Origin: Pseudothermotoga sp.
GTDB lineage: Bacteria > Thermotogota > Thermotogae > Thermotogales > DSM-5069
Assembly (NCBI GenBank): GCA_025060105.1
Contig: JANXCS010000008.1
Location: 40,915-104,914, forward strand
Reading direction: 5' to 3'
Length of the DNA: 64,000 bases
Below, piece after piece: positions 1 through 8,316 of the stretch. The translations under genes and the position numbers were made by a program. Position 1 is the stretch's first letter. Each line of letters opens with the position of its first letter. The notes under the pieces were generated by a model. That model worked only from the letters and a program-made list of their open reading frames with translations. It was not told where the DNA came from and ran no database searches.

Positions 1-338
1 GCACTACTACCGTAAGTGAAGAGACCTTTTGGATTTCTTGAAAGTCCCGGTAGATCTTCATAAACCAGCAATCCAGAGAGATCGACGCCTGTGGAAACAT
101 CGATGAAGTTTTTTGTCAACCTCTTCACGACGATACCCAACGCCGGTTGGGATTGACCACTCACACGTTGAATCAGTTCATTCACAAAATTCTTCAACTG
201 TTTCACATAAGTTGTCGAGTAGTACACACTTATCCTTTGAGCCAATGGGAAAAGACCTATCATGAACGTTGCAACGAGGATGATCATCAATATCAAGCCG
301 TATCTTTTGAAACGTTTCACCATCTCGCTGAGACTCAT
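1..338 (-). CDS. Membrane-anchored protein of unknown function, N-terminal part (cut by window edge)
   Basis: An open frame of 112 codons runs off the left edge. It starts at an ATG at 336-338 preceded by an AGAGGTG ribosome-binding site, 4 bp after the stop of the periplasmic-binding-like gene, so the two are probably cotranscribed. The visible part has a basic cytoplasmic start (about residues 8-12), one hydrophobic segment at about residues 14-30, then a polar region with the look of an extracytoplasmic sensor domain. That layout fits a chemoreceptor, sensor kinase or cyclase receiving a signal from the neighbouring binding protein. The catalytic part lies outside the window, so this is inference only. 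Confidence 0.6.
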   Translation of the reverse strand, partial: MSLSEMVKRFKRYGLILMIILVATFMIGLFPLAQRISVYYSTTYVKQLKNFVNELIQRVSGQSQPALGIVVKRLTKNFIDVSTGVDLSGLLVYEDLPGLSRNPKGLFTYGSS

Positions 339-342
339 CTGT

Positions 343-1332
343 TCACCTCTCGACTTCGAATTTCCCATTTCTTATCCTGAGGAAAGTTAACTGTCGTTTG
401 GTTGACAAATCCGATGCGACGACGAACTGGCCCGTGATCCCGTTGAATTTGCGATCTTTGAGATACTCCGCGGCCTTCTCCGTTGAAACTCTGTTTTGAA
501 CAAGCTCGGCTATCACCATGGCGGCGTCGAAGGCACCAGCGACCTGCATGTCATCAAACCCTTGAATTCTCATGACTTCGTAGTCATACAAACAACAAAC
601 GAGCATATCTTCAACGGACTGCTTACCACTCCTTATCAAATCCTCAGTGAATACATAGTCACTGCCGATGATGAGACCATCGAAATTTTTCGATCGGATC
701 AGTTGAGCGATCAATCCAGCTTTTTTCCCATCCAAACTCAGCACGATCGCATCGTACAAACTGAAATTACTGTTAAGAAGCTCCTCCACTTCTGAAATTT
801 CCACAGTTTCGAGCGGTGTGGGAAGATGTTTTTCCAAACCCTCCCTGAGAGTTTGATTGTGAACAGGATTGTTCCTGTCGCAGATGAACAGCACCCTCGT
901 TTTTCCATGGGCCAAGATTCGCTTTGCGATTTGCTCACCCTGTTCTTCATCAGTCACAGCGAGTGACATTAGATACTGACTTTTCCCAACAACACGGTTA
1001 GACGTCACCAAAGGTGCTATCGTGAAAATTCTGTTCTCTTCAAGAATTGGAAGTAAAAGGTACGCTTGAGAGCTCAACCTTGGCCCTATGGAATAATTGT
1101 TCGAAAATTTTTTTAAAGTTGCTTCAAGTTTGTCCCAGCCAGTATCTATTCTTACAATCTGGATCTCGTACGAAAGCTTTCTACGATTCAGAAAATCTCG
1201 TACACCGTGTTGAAACCTCGCCTCACCGTCGTCCAAAATGATTATCACTGGCTTGTCCAATCTCAGTTGGGTGAGTAGTACTATCACCACTGATACTGAG
1301 ATGAACAGGAATATTAAAACGATCTTCTTCAC
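343..1332 (-). CDS. Periplasmic-binding-protein-like protein (type 1 fold)
   Basis: A 329-residue protein with an N-terminal hydrophobic segment (about residues 4-22), so exported or membrane-tethered. It has the general form of a type 1 periplasmic binding protein: alternating beta-alpha units, a GPRLSS turn near residue 83, and a C-terminal segment (FNGITGQFVV then RQLTFLRIRNGKFEVE) very like the end of Leu/Ile/Val-binding proteins. It starts at a GTG overlapping the degV stop by 4 bp, with GGAGG upstream. It is not the main binding subunit of the Liv transporter, which is encoded upstream at 5825-6949. Because it sits directly before a membrane protein rather than a permease, a role in ligand sensing is as likely as transport. 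Confidence 0.65.
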   Translation of the reverse strand: MKKIVLIFLFISVSVVIVLLTQLRLDKPVIIILDDGEARFQHGVRDFLNRRKLSYEIQIVRIDTGWDKLEATLKKFSNNYSIGPRLSSQAYLLLPILEENRIFTIAPLVTSNRVVGKSQYLMSLAVTDEEQGEQIAKRILAHGKTRVLFICDRNNPVHNQTLREGLEKHLPTPLETVEISEVEELLNSNFSLYDAIVLSLDGKKAGLIAQLIRSKNFDGLIIGSDYVFTEDLIRSGKQSVEDMLVCCLYDYEVMRIQGFDDMQVAGAFDAAMVIAELVQNRVSTEKAAEYLKDRKFNGITGQFVVASDLSTKRQLTFLRIRNGKFEVER

Positions 1333-2192
1333 TTAATGACCTCCATACCAAAACCAGCGGTGCCCGGACCAACGTGCGTGGTTATCACCTTACCCATCTC
1401 CGTGAATTCAACGTCAAGAACTTGATAGTGTTTTTTCAGCATCTCTAGCATGGTTTGCGTGCTCTCCCTCTCTTGAGCATCGACCATGAGCAAGCGAACT
1501 TTTGTTCCCTCAGGTACCATACTCAAAGCCTTCTTGATCAGCATTTCCTGAGCTCTCCTCTGTCCCCTCGCTTTTTCGAAAGGTATGAGTTTTCCTTCTT
1601 CGTTTATCCAAAGGCCAACATGGATGTTCAAAATGCTACCGAAAAAGCCCTGCAAGCGTGTGACTCTACCACCCTTAATGAGAAAATCGAAGTTTGAAAC
1701 ATAGAAGATCGCTTTGTACCGTCCATTTTTAATGTCATCTTGGATGATCTCGACAATTTGCTTAACATCTTTGCCTTCTCTTTCCAGCTCTCTGGCTCTC
1801 CTGGCAGGCAGTGGCATAGCAGCTGAGGCCAATTTCGTGTCGACCACATGCACTGGTATACTGGTTTGTCTGGCCGCCTGTGTGGCCGAATCGTAAGTTC
1901 CAGATAACGCCGTAGAAATGGTCATCACCAAGATCTCTTCGTAACCTTGCTTTTTGATTTTTTCATAGAGCTCCAAAAATTCTCCTACCGATGGCTGAGA
2001 ACTCTTCGGCAAATCCTTCGCCTTGGATATCCGTTCATAAAAGTTCTGAATTTCTTGAAGATCTCTCGTATCGTCTTCCTGACTACCATCTGGCCAGGTC
2101 ACGTGAAGTGGTATGATGGAAATGTCGTACTTTTGAATCCATTCTCTGGGCACATCTGAAGTGCTGTCCAAAACGATCTTGACTTTCTTCAT
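1329..2192 (-). CDS. degV: DegV family fatty-acid-binding protein
   Basis: About 287 residues. The N-terminus (KIVLDSTSDVP) and the motif ISTALSGTYDSA are DegV hallmarks. Family knowledge: DegV proteins bind a single fatty acid in the cleft between two domains, and in Firmicutes the FakB members present fatty acids to the kinase FakA. The chosen start is the ATG at 2190-2192, giving an MKKVKIVLDS opening, rather than the ATG five codons upstream, because the family starts there. The GGTGGAGG sequence abuts this ATG, which is unusually close. No FakA partner is visible in the window. The gene follows livF by 116 bp and overlaps the next gene. Confidence 0.85.
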   Translation of the reverse strand: MKKVKIVLDSTSDVPREWIQKYDISIIPLHVTWPDGSQEDDTRDLQEIQNFYERISKAKDLPKSSQPSVGEFLELYEKIKKQGYEEILVMTISTALSGTYDSATQAARQTSIPVHVVDTKLASAAMPLPARRARELEREGKDVKQIVEIIQDDIKNGRYKAIFYVSNFDFLIKGGRVTRLQGFFGSILNIHVGLWINEEGKLIPFEKARGQRRAQEMLIKKALSMVPEGTKVRLLMVDAQERESTQTMLEMLKKHYQVLDVEFTEMGKVITTHVGPGTAGFGMEVIK

Positions 2193-2308
2193 CCTCCACC
2201 ACCCCATTTTGAAAGAGTTGAGTCATAGTTGCAATTGCAAGATAAATTTTATCAGTTTCCGCGGTATTTTTGAGAAGTTTAATCTTATTCGAGCATTTTA
2301 ATACTGAA
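2193..2308 (-). promoter_or_regulatory. Gap between livF and degV with two small dyads and a possible promoter
   Basis: This gap holds a perfect 12-bp palindrome TTGCAATTGCAA (2229-2240) and, 1-2 bp away, the inverted repeat GATAAA-T-TTTATC (2241-2253). On the minus strand TGATAAAAT gives an extended -10 (TGn plus TAAAAT) that could serve degV. No good -35 and no U-tailed terminator hairpin after livF were found. The dyads may be an operator, but this is speculative. Confidence 0.35.
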
Positions 2309-3028
2309 TCAAGCGATACCAAGGTACGCTTTCTTCACACCCTCGTTGTTGAGCAACATGGAACCATCGCCTTCGAGCACTATACGTCCCGTTTCAAGTA
2401 CATAACCATAATCGGCTATCTTCAACGCTCCGAGTGCATTTTGTTCGATCAATAACACCGTGACTCCTTCCTCCCTTATCTTCTGTATCACTTGAAAAAC
2501 TTCCTTCACCAACAATGGGGCGAGCCCCAAAGACGGTTCGTCGAGCATGAGCAGTTTAGGACGGCTCATCAGTCCCCTTGCGAGGGCGAGCATTTGCTGC
2601 TCCCCACCAGACAACGTACCACCTAATTGCTTCAACCGTTCTTTCAAACGTGGAAAAAGACTGAAGACGAATTCTAGATCTTGCTTGACCTGTTCTCTGT
2701 CTGTTCGTGAATAAGCTGCCATCATGAGATTCTCATAGACTGTCAAGTTTGGGAAAATTTTTCTTCCTTCTGGAACGAGTGCGATACCTGCTTTGACAAT
2801 TTCGTGAGTTTGAAGCTTACTTATATCGATCCCATTGAAGAGAACCTTTCCAGAGCTTTTTCTCACCAAATTCATGATGGCTTTAAGAGTGGTGCTCTTA
2901 CCTGCTCCGTTGGCACCGATGAGTGTGACGATCTGTCCCTTCTTTACGTGCAAGGAGATGCCTTTTACTGCGTGAATGTTCCCGTAGTGTACGTGTAGAT
3001 CTTTCAACGTTAAAAGTGGTTCGTTCAT
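2309..3028 (-). CDS. livF: Branched-chain amino acid ABC transporter, ATP-binding protein LivF
   Basis: A 239-residue ABC ATPase with Walker A GANGAGKS (residues 38-45), signature LSGGEQQ (139-145) and Walker B LLMLDEP (159-165). After Walker B it carries IEQN in place of the H-loop histidine context, which is typical of LivF. It hydrolyses ATP together with LivG on the cytoplasmic face of the LivHM channel. The ATG start has an AGGAGGTG site and overlaps the livG stop by 4 bp, giving translational coupling. It is last of the core liv genes. The substrate class (branched-chain amino acids or other amide or small-acid ligands) cannot be settled from the ATPase. Confidence 0.93.
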   Translation of the reverse strand: MNEPLLTLKDLHVHYGNIHAVKGISLHVKKGQIVTLIGANGAGKSTTLKAIMNLVRKSSGKVLFNGIDISKLQTHEIVKAGIALVPEGRKIFPNLTVYENLMMAAYSRTDREQVKQDLEFVFSLFPRLKERLKQLGGTLSGGEQQMLALARGLMSRPKLLMLDEPSLGLAPLLVKEVFQVIQKIREEGVTVLLIEQNALGALKIADYGYVLETGRIVLEGDGSMLLNNEGVKKAYLGIA

Positions 3029-3804
3029 GCTGGCACCTCCTCGCCGAGATAAGCTTTAATCACCAACGGATTCGACTGGATCTGTTTTGGCGTTCCTTCA
3101 GCAATGAGTTTACCGTAATCCATGACGTAAATTCTTTCGCATATTCCCATGATAACCTTCATATCGTGCTCGATCACGACAACGCTCAGATTGAATTCAT
3201 CCCTGATCGCTTTGATGAAATCCATCAACTCCAGAGTTTCTTGAGGATTCATCCCCGCTGCAGGTTCGTCCAGCAACAAAAGCTTCGGATCTGTTGCCAA
3301 GGCTCTGGCTATCTCAAGCTTGCGCTGCAAGCCATAAGGAAGCACACTCGCCTTCTCCTCAGCGAAGCTCAACAGACCAACTTTTTGTAAAAGTTTTTCC
3401 GATTCGATTTGTACATTTTTTTCGAACCTCAATGCTCGTGGCGTTTTGAGCACGAAACTGAACATCGAGAACATACTCAACTTACCGTGCTTTGCCACCA
3501 TCACGTTTTCCAAAACGGTCATATCGGAGAACAATCTTATGTTCTGAAAAGTTCTGGCGATACCGAGACGCGTTATTTGATGCGGTTTCAAACCGTTCAA
3601 TTTTTTCTCAAGGAAGACTATTTCACCTTCGTCCGGTTCGTACATACCAGTGATCAGATTGAAAAGAGTTGTCTTACCTGCGCCGTTTGGCCCTATGAGG
3701 CCGAGTAACTCTCCATTCTTTACATACCCCGTGAATCTATCAACAGCTGTTAAACCTCCAAAACGTTTGGTGACATTTTCAATTTTCAAAACGATGTCGC
3801 TCAT
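3025..3804 (-). CDS. livG: Branched-chain amino acid ABC transporter, ATP-binding protein LivG
   Basis: A 259-residue ABC ATPase. Walker A is GPNGAGKT (residues 38-45), Walker B LLLLDEP is followed by AAGMNP, and the signature region reads YGLQRKLEIARAL, the degenerate LivG form instead of LSGGQ. It pairs with LivF to power the importer. The ATG start has GAGGTGG at a good distance and overlaps the livM stop by 4 bp. Confidence 0.93.
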   Translation of the reverse strand: MSDIVLKIENVTKRFGGLTAVDRFTGYVKNGELLGLIGPNGAGKTTLFNLITGMYEPDEGEIVFLEKKLNGLKPHQITRLGIARTFQNIRLFSDMTVLENVMVAKHGKLSMFSMFSFVLKTPRALRFEKNVQIESEKLLQKVGLLSFAEEKASVLPYGLQRKLEIARALATDPKLLLLDEPAAGMNPQETLELMDFIKAIRDEFNLSVVVIEHDMKVIMGICERIYVMDYGKLIAEGTPKQIQSNPLVIKAYLGEEVPA

Positions 3805-4859
3805 CTTCTGCCACCTCGCTTGAGCTTAACAAAAGCCGAGAAAAACTTCTCCCAACTCAATTCATCCCTACCCATGATCCCTCGTTGCCAGAACAACATG
3901 AGCACGATCAAAAGAACTGCCAGTACGACCATCCTCATGCCAGGTATGCCGGGATAGTTGATGAACCACACTTTGAACGGACTTTCAAGGATCCTCAGAA
4001 ACTCCAATCCTACAGTGTAAACGGCAGCACCTACGATGGAACCCGTTATGCTCCCCAAACCACCGAGCACGACCATGATCAATATTTCAAAGGTTTTTGT
4101 AAAACCAAAAGATTTCGGATCGATCGTCGTTATCAAATGCGCCCAGAGTGCACCACCAACACCTGCGAAGAATGATCCTATGACAAAGCTCATTACCTGA
4201 TGGGAAAAAACGTTTATTCCCATAGCTTTCGCTGCTATTGAATCCTCTCTGATAGCCTTCAGTGCCCGACCGTAAGAACTCTTAGTTAGGCTCGCAACGA
4301 AGCAAACGGTCGCTAAGGCCCAACCCCACGACCAGTATAAATTAGTATATTGAGGTATCCCTTTCAGACCAAGCGCCCCGTTCGTTATGGACCAAGCGTT
4401 GTTCGCAATGATACGGATCGTTTCACCAAGCCCGAGTGTCGCTATTGCAAGATAATCACCGATCAATCTGAGCGATGGAGCCGCGACAATATAACCGAAG
4501 ATCGCTGCTGCGAGGCCAGCAGCCAATGTGGATGGTAGAAACGGCGCCTCGATTCTATCGAATGGAGGCATAACAGGCTTTATCAGATAACTCATTTCCT
4601 TCTGTTGAACAGGAAGCGTGAACAGAACGGACACGTAAGCCCCTATCGCAATGAAACCCGCATGTCCCAGAGAGAATATCCCAGTGATGCCGTTGATCAA
4701 GTTCAGTGAAACTGCAAAGATAATGTTTATAGCCATCAAGTTGAGTATCATGACGATGTAATCGCTCGCCTTATGGTTCGCAAGCACAAGAAGAAAACCC
4801 ACAGTCGAAATCAAAATCAATGTGAGAATGATCTTCATCTTGACCGTTAACTTCACCAT
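3801..4859 (-). CDS. livM: Branched-chain amino acid ABC transporter, permease LivM
   Basis: A polytopic permease of about 352 residues with roughly nine to ten hydrophobic segments. Family motifs are visible: NLINGITGIFSLGHAGF near the N-terminus, GDYLAIATLGLGE, and the ATPase-coupling stretch AIREDSIAAKAMGI. I start it at the ATG at 4857-4859, which has AAGGTG upstream and lies 7 bp after the livH stop. A longer open frame would run inside livH. It forms the heterodimeric channel with LivH. Confidence 0.92.
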   Translation of the reverse strand: MVKLTVKMKIILTLILISTVGFLLVLANHKASDYIVMILNLMAINIIFAVSLNLINGITGIFSLGHAGFIAIGAYVSVLFTLPVQQKEMSYLIKPVMPPFDRIEAPFLPSTLAAGLAAAIFGYIVAAPSLRLIGDYLAIATLGLGETIRIIANNAWSITNGALGLKGIPQYTNLYWSWGWALATVCFVASLTKSSYGRALKAIREDSIAAKAMGINVFSHQVMSFVIGSFFAGVGGALWAHLITTIDPKSFGFTKTFEILIMVVLGGLGSITGSIVGAAVYTVGLEFLRILESPFKVWFINYPGIPGMRMVVLAVLLIVLMLFWQRGIMGRDELSWEKFFSAFVKLKRGGRR

Positions 4860-4866
4860 AGATCCA

Positions 4867-5775
4867 TCACACCTTCTCGGTGACCTCGACGCCGAGTATT
4901 CCTTTCGGCCTGACGAGCAGTACAAAGAGGAGTATAGCGTAGGCGATGGCGTCTCTGTATCCTGCTATGGAAGGGAAGAAAGCCACTATCATGATTTCAC
5001 ACACACCCAGTATGAATCCTCCAAGCATTGCTCCTTGGATACTTCCTATGCCTCCCACGACGGCCGCCGTGAACGCTTTCAAACCCGGTATGACACCGGT
5101 GAACGGATAAACTTGAGGATAAGTCATGGCCCACAGTAAGCCACCAACCGCTGCCAAAGATGAACCGAGCATGAACGTGATCATTATTATCTTATCCACG
5201 TTCACACCCATCAAACGTGTCGTTGGAATGTCTTTTGAGATGGCTCTCATAGCCATACCTGTTTTCGTTTTGTAAACTATCCAGATCAAAATGAGCAACG
5301 AGACCGTCACTGTAACAAGTGTTATCACAGAGAGTATTTTCAACCTCACACCACCAATGTTGAGTACGTTCAGAAAGTATGTTGGGTACATTCCAGTCTG
5401 CGGATTGAAAGATTTCGCACGACCACCGAACACAACAGTAGCAAAGTTCTGCAAGAAGAAGGAGACACCTATCGCAGTTATGAGGGCGGATATCCTAGGA
5501 GCATCCCTCAAAGGCCTGTAGGCAATTCGTTCTATGAGCGATCCTAAAAATGCAGTCAGAAAGATGGAAAGAATGAAAGCAACCCACCAAGGAAGAAGGA
5601 AGAGAGAAACACCATAGAAAGCGAAATATATGCTGTAAGTGAATATCTCACCGTGGGCGAAATTGATGAGCCTCAAGATCCCATAGACCATCGTGTACCC
5701 TATCGCGATCAGTGCGTATACACCACCAAGCGAAAATGCATTGACCAAATGTTGAAAGAAGTCAGCGATCCTCAA
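4867..5775 (-). CDS. livH: Branched-chain amino acid ABC transporter, permease LivH
   Basis: A 302-residue polytopic permease with the LivH opening (LGGVYALIAIGYTMVYGI and LINFAHGEIF), the RPLRDAPRISALI segment and the coupling stretch ISKDIPTTRLMGVN. The start codon is TTG (5773-5775) with a strong AGGAGGGG site 5 bp upstream. It is separated from livJ by a GC-rich hairpin at 5799-5818, which probably lowers permease expression relative to the binding protein. Confidence 0.92.
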   Translation of the reverse strand: MRIADFFQHLVNAFSLGGVYALIAIGYTMVYGILRLINFAHGEIFTYSIYFAFYGVSLFLLPWWVAFILSIFLTAFLGSLIERIAYRPLRDAPRISALITAIGVSFFLQNFATVVFGGRAKSFNPQTGMYPTYFLNVLNIGGVRLKILSVITLVTVTVSLLILIWIVYKTKTGMAMRAISKDIPTTRLMGVNVDKIIMITFMLGSSLAAVGGLLWAMTYPQVYPFTGVIPGLKAFTAAVVGGIGSIQGAMLGGFILGVCEIMIVAFFPSIAGYRDAIAYAILLFVLLVRPKGILGVEVTEKV

Positions 5776-5798
5776 CTCGACCCCTCCTCAAAGCTGAA

Positions 5799-5818
5799 AG
5801 CCCCCCTCTCGGGGGGCT
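5799..5818 (-). terminator. Intercistronic hairpin between livJ and livH
   Basis: A perfect 8-bp stem, AGCCCCCC / GGGGGGCT, encloses the 4-nt loop TCTC. On the transcribed (minus) strand it is followed by only TTTC, so it is at best a leaky terminator. It may instead protect the livJ 3' end from exonucleases. Either action would give more binding protein than permease, a common arrangement for ABC importers. Confidence 0.65.
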
Positions 5819-5824
5819 CCCATC

Positions 5825-6949
5825 TTACGGCTTGACAACCGTGAGGAGTTCAGGCTTTCCGTTCCTTATTTGGATTATCACAGCAGGTTTGATCGGATCA
5901 CCCGAATCGGGTGGGAAACTGATGGTACCTGCCACACCCTCAAAGCCCTTGGTGGCTGCGAGAGCATCCCTAATGGCGACTGGGTCGGTGGACTGCGCTC
6001 TTTCTATCGCATCGAGCACCAAATTGTAGGCGTCGAACGCAAGTGCCCCGAATGCGTCAGGTCTTCTGTTGTACTCTTTCATGTATGCCTCTACGAAAGG
6101 TTTCGTTTTCGGTGATAAATCTGCATCTTGATGGAAGTACGTCGTGTAGCAGAGACCTTCCACAAACTTGCCGCCGATCTGTACCACTTCAGGCGCATCC
6201 GCACCATCACCTGCGAGGAAGTTACCTTTGAACCCGAGTTCTCGCGCTTGCTTGCACATCAGAGCTATCTCAGCGTAGTAACCAGGCATGAAGATCAGAT
6301 CTGGATTTCTCGAAAGAACATAAGTCAGTTGCGCTGAGAAATCTTGATCACCCGTGTTGTAGTAAGCTTCAAAGAATTTGCCACCGTACTTTGCGAATTC
6401 ACGCTTGAAGTAGTTTGCCAAACCAACGACGTAATCCTGGGCAACGTCGACCATGATTGCTACGTTCCTCGCCTTCAAATTTTCCCAAGCGAACTTGGCG
6501 AGGAGTTGGCCCTGCAGTGTGTCCACAAAACAAGCACGGAAGATGAATCTTCTGTTCTGAGTTACAAGCGGGTTCGTTGCTGTGTTCGTTACCATAGCAA
6601 CTTGTTTTTGCTCAGCTATGGCACCGGCAGCCATGGCACACGAGCTTGTACACGGTCCGAGTATGACCGACACTTTTTCTACATCGATCAATCTCCTTGC
6701 GACGTTGGCAGCCTCAGCCTTGTCACCTTTGTTGTCGAGCAGAATCACAACGACTGGTACCTCTTTACCCTGGATCTTAACCGTTGGTCGTAACTTCATC
6801 GCGAGTTTCACACCATCCCACGACATTTGACCGAAACCTGCTATGGGGCCTGTCATTTCCCAACCTGCACCGATCCTAACTTCCGTGACTTGAGCGATAG
6901 CAAAAAGCGCGGCGGAAATCAACAGCACAAACAACAAACACTTACGCAC
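5825..6949 (-). CDS. livJ: Branched-chain amino acid ABC transporter, substrate-binding protein
   Basis: A 374-residue secreted binding protein. The signal peptide (about residues 1-19) ends at AIA-QVTEV, giving a mature chain starting near Gln20. The opening IGAGWEMTGPIAGFGQ, followed by SVILGPCTSSCAMAAG and KQVAMVTNTATNP, is the Leu/Ile/Val-binding (Peripla_BP_6) pattern. The end PAVIIQIRNGKPELL matches the family. It delivers ligand to LivHM. It is the first gene of the operon, behind a candidate promoter at 6993-7023. Confidence 0.92.
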   Translation of the reverse strand: MRKCLLFVLLISAALFAIAQVTEVRIGAGWEMTGPIAGFGQMSWDGVKLAMKLRPTVKIQGKEVPVVVILLDNKGDKAEAANVARRLIDVEKVSVILGPCTSSCAMAAGAIAEQKQVAMVTNTATNPLVTQNRRFIFRACFVDTLQGQLLAKFAWENLKARNVAIMVDVAQDYVVGLANYFKREFAKYGGKFFEAYYNTGDQDFSAQLTYVLSRNPDLIFMPGYYAEIALMCKQARELGFKGNFLAGDGADAPEVVQIGGKFVEGLCYTTYFHQDADLSPKTKPFVEAYMKEYNRRPDAFGALAFDAYNLVLDAIERAQSTDPVAIRDALAATKGFEGVAGTISFPPDSGDPIKPAVIIQIRNGKPELLTVVKP

Positions 6950-6992
6950 AACACCACCTCCACTGAACAGTTTGAGGATTTTATTTTCCGCT

Positions 6993-7023
6993 ATTATACC
7001 ATGGCCTGGAGGATACTAGTCAA
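6993..7023 (-). promoter_or_regulatory. Candidate promoter of the liv operon
   Basis: On the minus strand TTGACT (7018-7023) and a perfect TATAAT (6993-6998) are separated by 19 bp, somewhat longer than the 17 bp optimum. It lies about 45 bp upstream of the livJ start, in the gap shared with the divergent gene at 7076. Confidence 0.55.
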
Positions 7024-7075
7024 CCTGTTCTCGATCGAACATTTGTGCTAAAATTGGAGCCGTGGGGGGAAAACT

Positions 7076-7672
7076 GTGTCGGTGGATCCAAAAAAATTGG
7101 AAAGCATAATCACACAGATTTCTGGAATCGTTGCAGCACGAGTGGTTTCTGACAGTGACGCGATAAGAGAAATACACATCGTTGCAGATTCCGGGAAGAA
7201 CCCGAAGCAGATAGTTCGAGATGTGGAAACTGCGATACTGGCTTCGACGGGATTGAGGATCGACAGGAAAATCGTAAGTGTCGCGCAGTTGAACCAAGAA
7301 TATCAGCAAGAGGATGATTACAGCGTTGAATCCCTCAAATTGGAGGAGATAGGCAAGAATTTGAGAATAACTGTGTCCATCAAACGTGATAACGAAACTT
7401 ATGAAGGAGTTGCGGAAGGGCCAAAAACGAGCCTTCAAAGACTCAAGATAGCTGCTTCGGCTGTCTTGAAAGCTTTAGATGATCTTTCGAACGATGTTTT
7501 TTCCGTTGACGATGTTAGGCTCATCAACTTGGCAGGAAAAGATTTCGTCGTTTGTCACGTCACAAAACTCGCAAACGGCAGAGAAAAAAGCTTAGTAGGT
7601 TGTGCCGAGGTTGGACGTGACACACTCATCGCCGCAGCGAGCGCAGCCTTAGACGCTTGGAAAAGAGCTTAG
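7076..7672 (+). CDS. Conserved hypothetical two-domain protein
   Basis: A 198-residue soluble protein starting at GTG, with a GGGGGG ribosome-binding site 6 bp upstream. I do not recognise a characterised family. Two alpha/beta modules are apparent. Residues about 1-75 contain IREIHIVADSGKNPKQIVRDVETA, a pattern I associate loosely with uncharacterised Firmicutes and Thermotogae proteins. Residues about 95-198 have EGVAEGP then LKIAASAVLKAL and a C-terminal repeat of similar form (VGCAEVGRDTLIAAASAALDAW), suggesting an internal ACT/dodecin-like or small RNA-binding-like fold. No signal peptide or membrane segment. It is a single-gene unit, divergent from liv and convergent with jag (4 bp overlap). 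A possible -10 (TAAAAT, 7049-7054) lies upstream. Confidence 0.75.
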   Translation: MSVDPKKLESIITQISGIVAARVVSDSDAIREIHIVADSGKNPKQIVRDVETAILASTGLRIDRKIVSVAQLNQEYQQEDDYSVESLKLEEIGKNLRITVSIKRDNETYEGVAEGPKTSLQRLKIAASAVLKALDDLSNDVFSVDDVRLINLAGKDFVVCHVTKLANGREKSLVGCAEVGRDTLIAAASAALDAWKRA

Positions 7673-8310
7673 TCGTTTTTTTCACTCTTTCCGTTGGCAT
7701 TGTACTCGATCACCACTTTTCTGTATGGTTCAATGCCCACAGAATAGCTCTTGATATCTTTGTACTGCTTCACCAACTCATGAACGAGCCTCCGTTCGAA
7801 TGCGAACATGGGATCGAGTACGACTTTACTTTTGGTTGCCTTTGCGCGCTCTATAGCTTGCTTAACGATACTCTCTAAATTCCTTTTTCGCCTCTTTTTG
7901 TACTCTCCCGCATCCACCGAGACTGAAAGCTTCGTATCGCTCATCCTGTTCAAATATATCATCGCGATGTGTTGAAGAGCAGCGAGTGTTTTACCATGTT
8001 TTCCTATCAATCGTCCTATATCCTCTCCATCGAGCTCAACCAGGAATCTCCTGTTTGAACTCGAGACCCTCACCGTCACATTCCCGCAAGCACTGACGAT
8101 CTGCGACAAAAATTTCTCCAGCTTTCGAGCGAAGTATTTTGGATTGAGAGTGATCTCTATTTCAGCGTTCTTTGCAAACAGGCCAAATATCCCCTTCGAT
8201 CCTTTATCGATCACAGTGTACTCGTAGTCACCATCTTCTAAATCAAAGCATTCTTTTGCTTTTTTCAAAGCTTCCTCAACCGTTGGTGCACTGACCCTAA
8301 CCTTTTTCAT
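7669..8310 (-). CDS. jag: RNA-binding protein Jag/KhpB (SpoIIIJ-associated)
   Basis: 213 residues in the canonical three parts. The Jag-N domain (about 1-52) contains KGSKGIFGLF. The KH domain has the loop IGKHGKT (102-108). The C-terminal R3H domain has ERRLVHEL (Arg173, His177). Family knowledge: KhpB forms an RNA-binding heterodimer with KhpA and in several Gram-positives influences cell division and wall synthesis. It is the last gene of the rpmH-rnpA-yidD-yidC-jag module, the conserved order in bacteria that have it. It starts 6 bp after the yidC stop. Confidence 0.93.
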   Translation of the reverse strand: MKKVRVSAPTVEEALKKAKECFDLEDGDYEYTVIDKGSKGIFGLFAKNAEIEITLNPKYFARKLEKFLSQIVSACGNVTVRVSSSNRRFLVELDGEDIGRLIGKHGKTLAALQHIAMIYLNRMSDTKLSVSVDAGEYKKRRKRNLESIVKQAIERAKATKSKVVLDPMFAFERRLVHELVKQYKDIKSYSVGIEPYRKVVIEYNANGKSEKND

Positions 8311-8316
8311 CTTATC

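Noticed and set aside
6344..6793. 149-codon plus-strand frame inside livJ
   Set aside because: Antisense shadow of a certain gene; composition is that of a reverse-complement frame.
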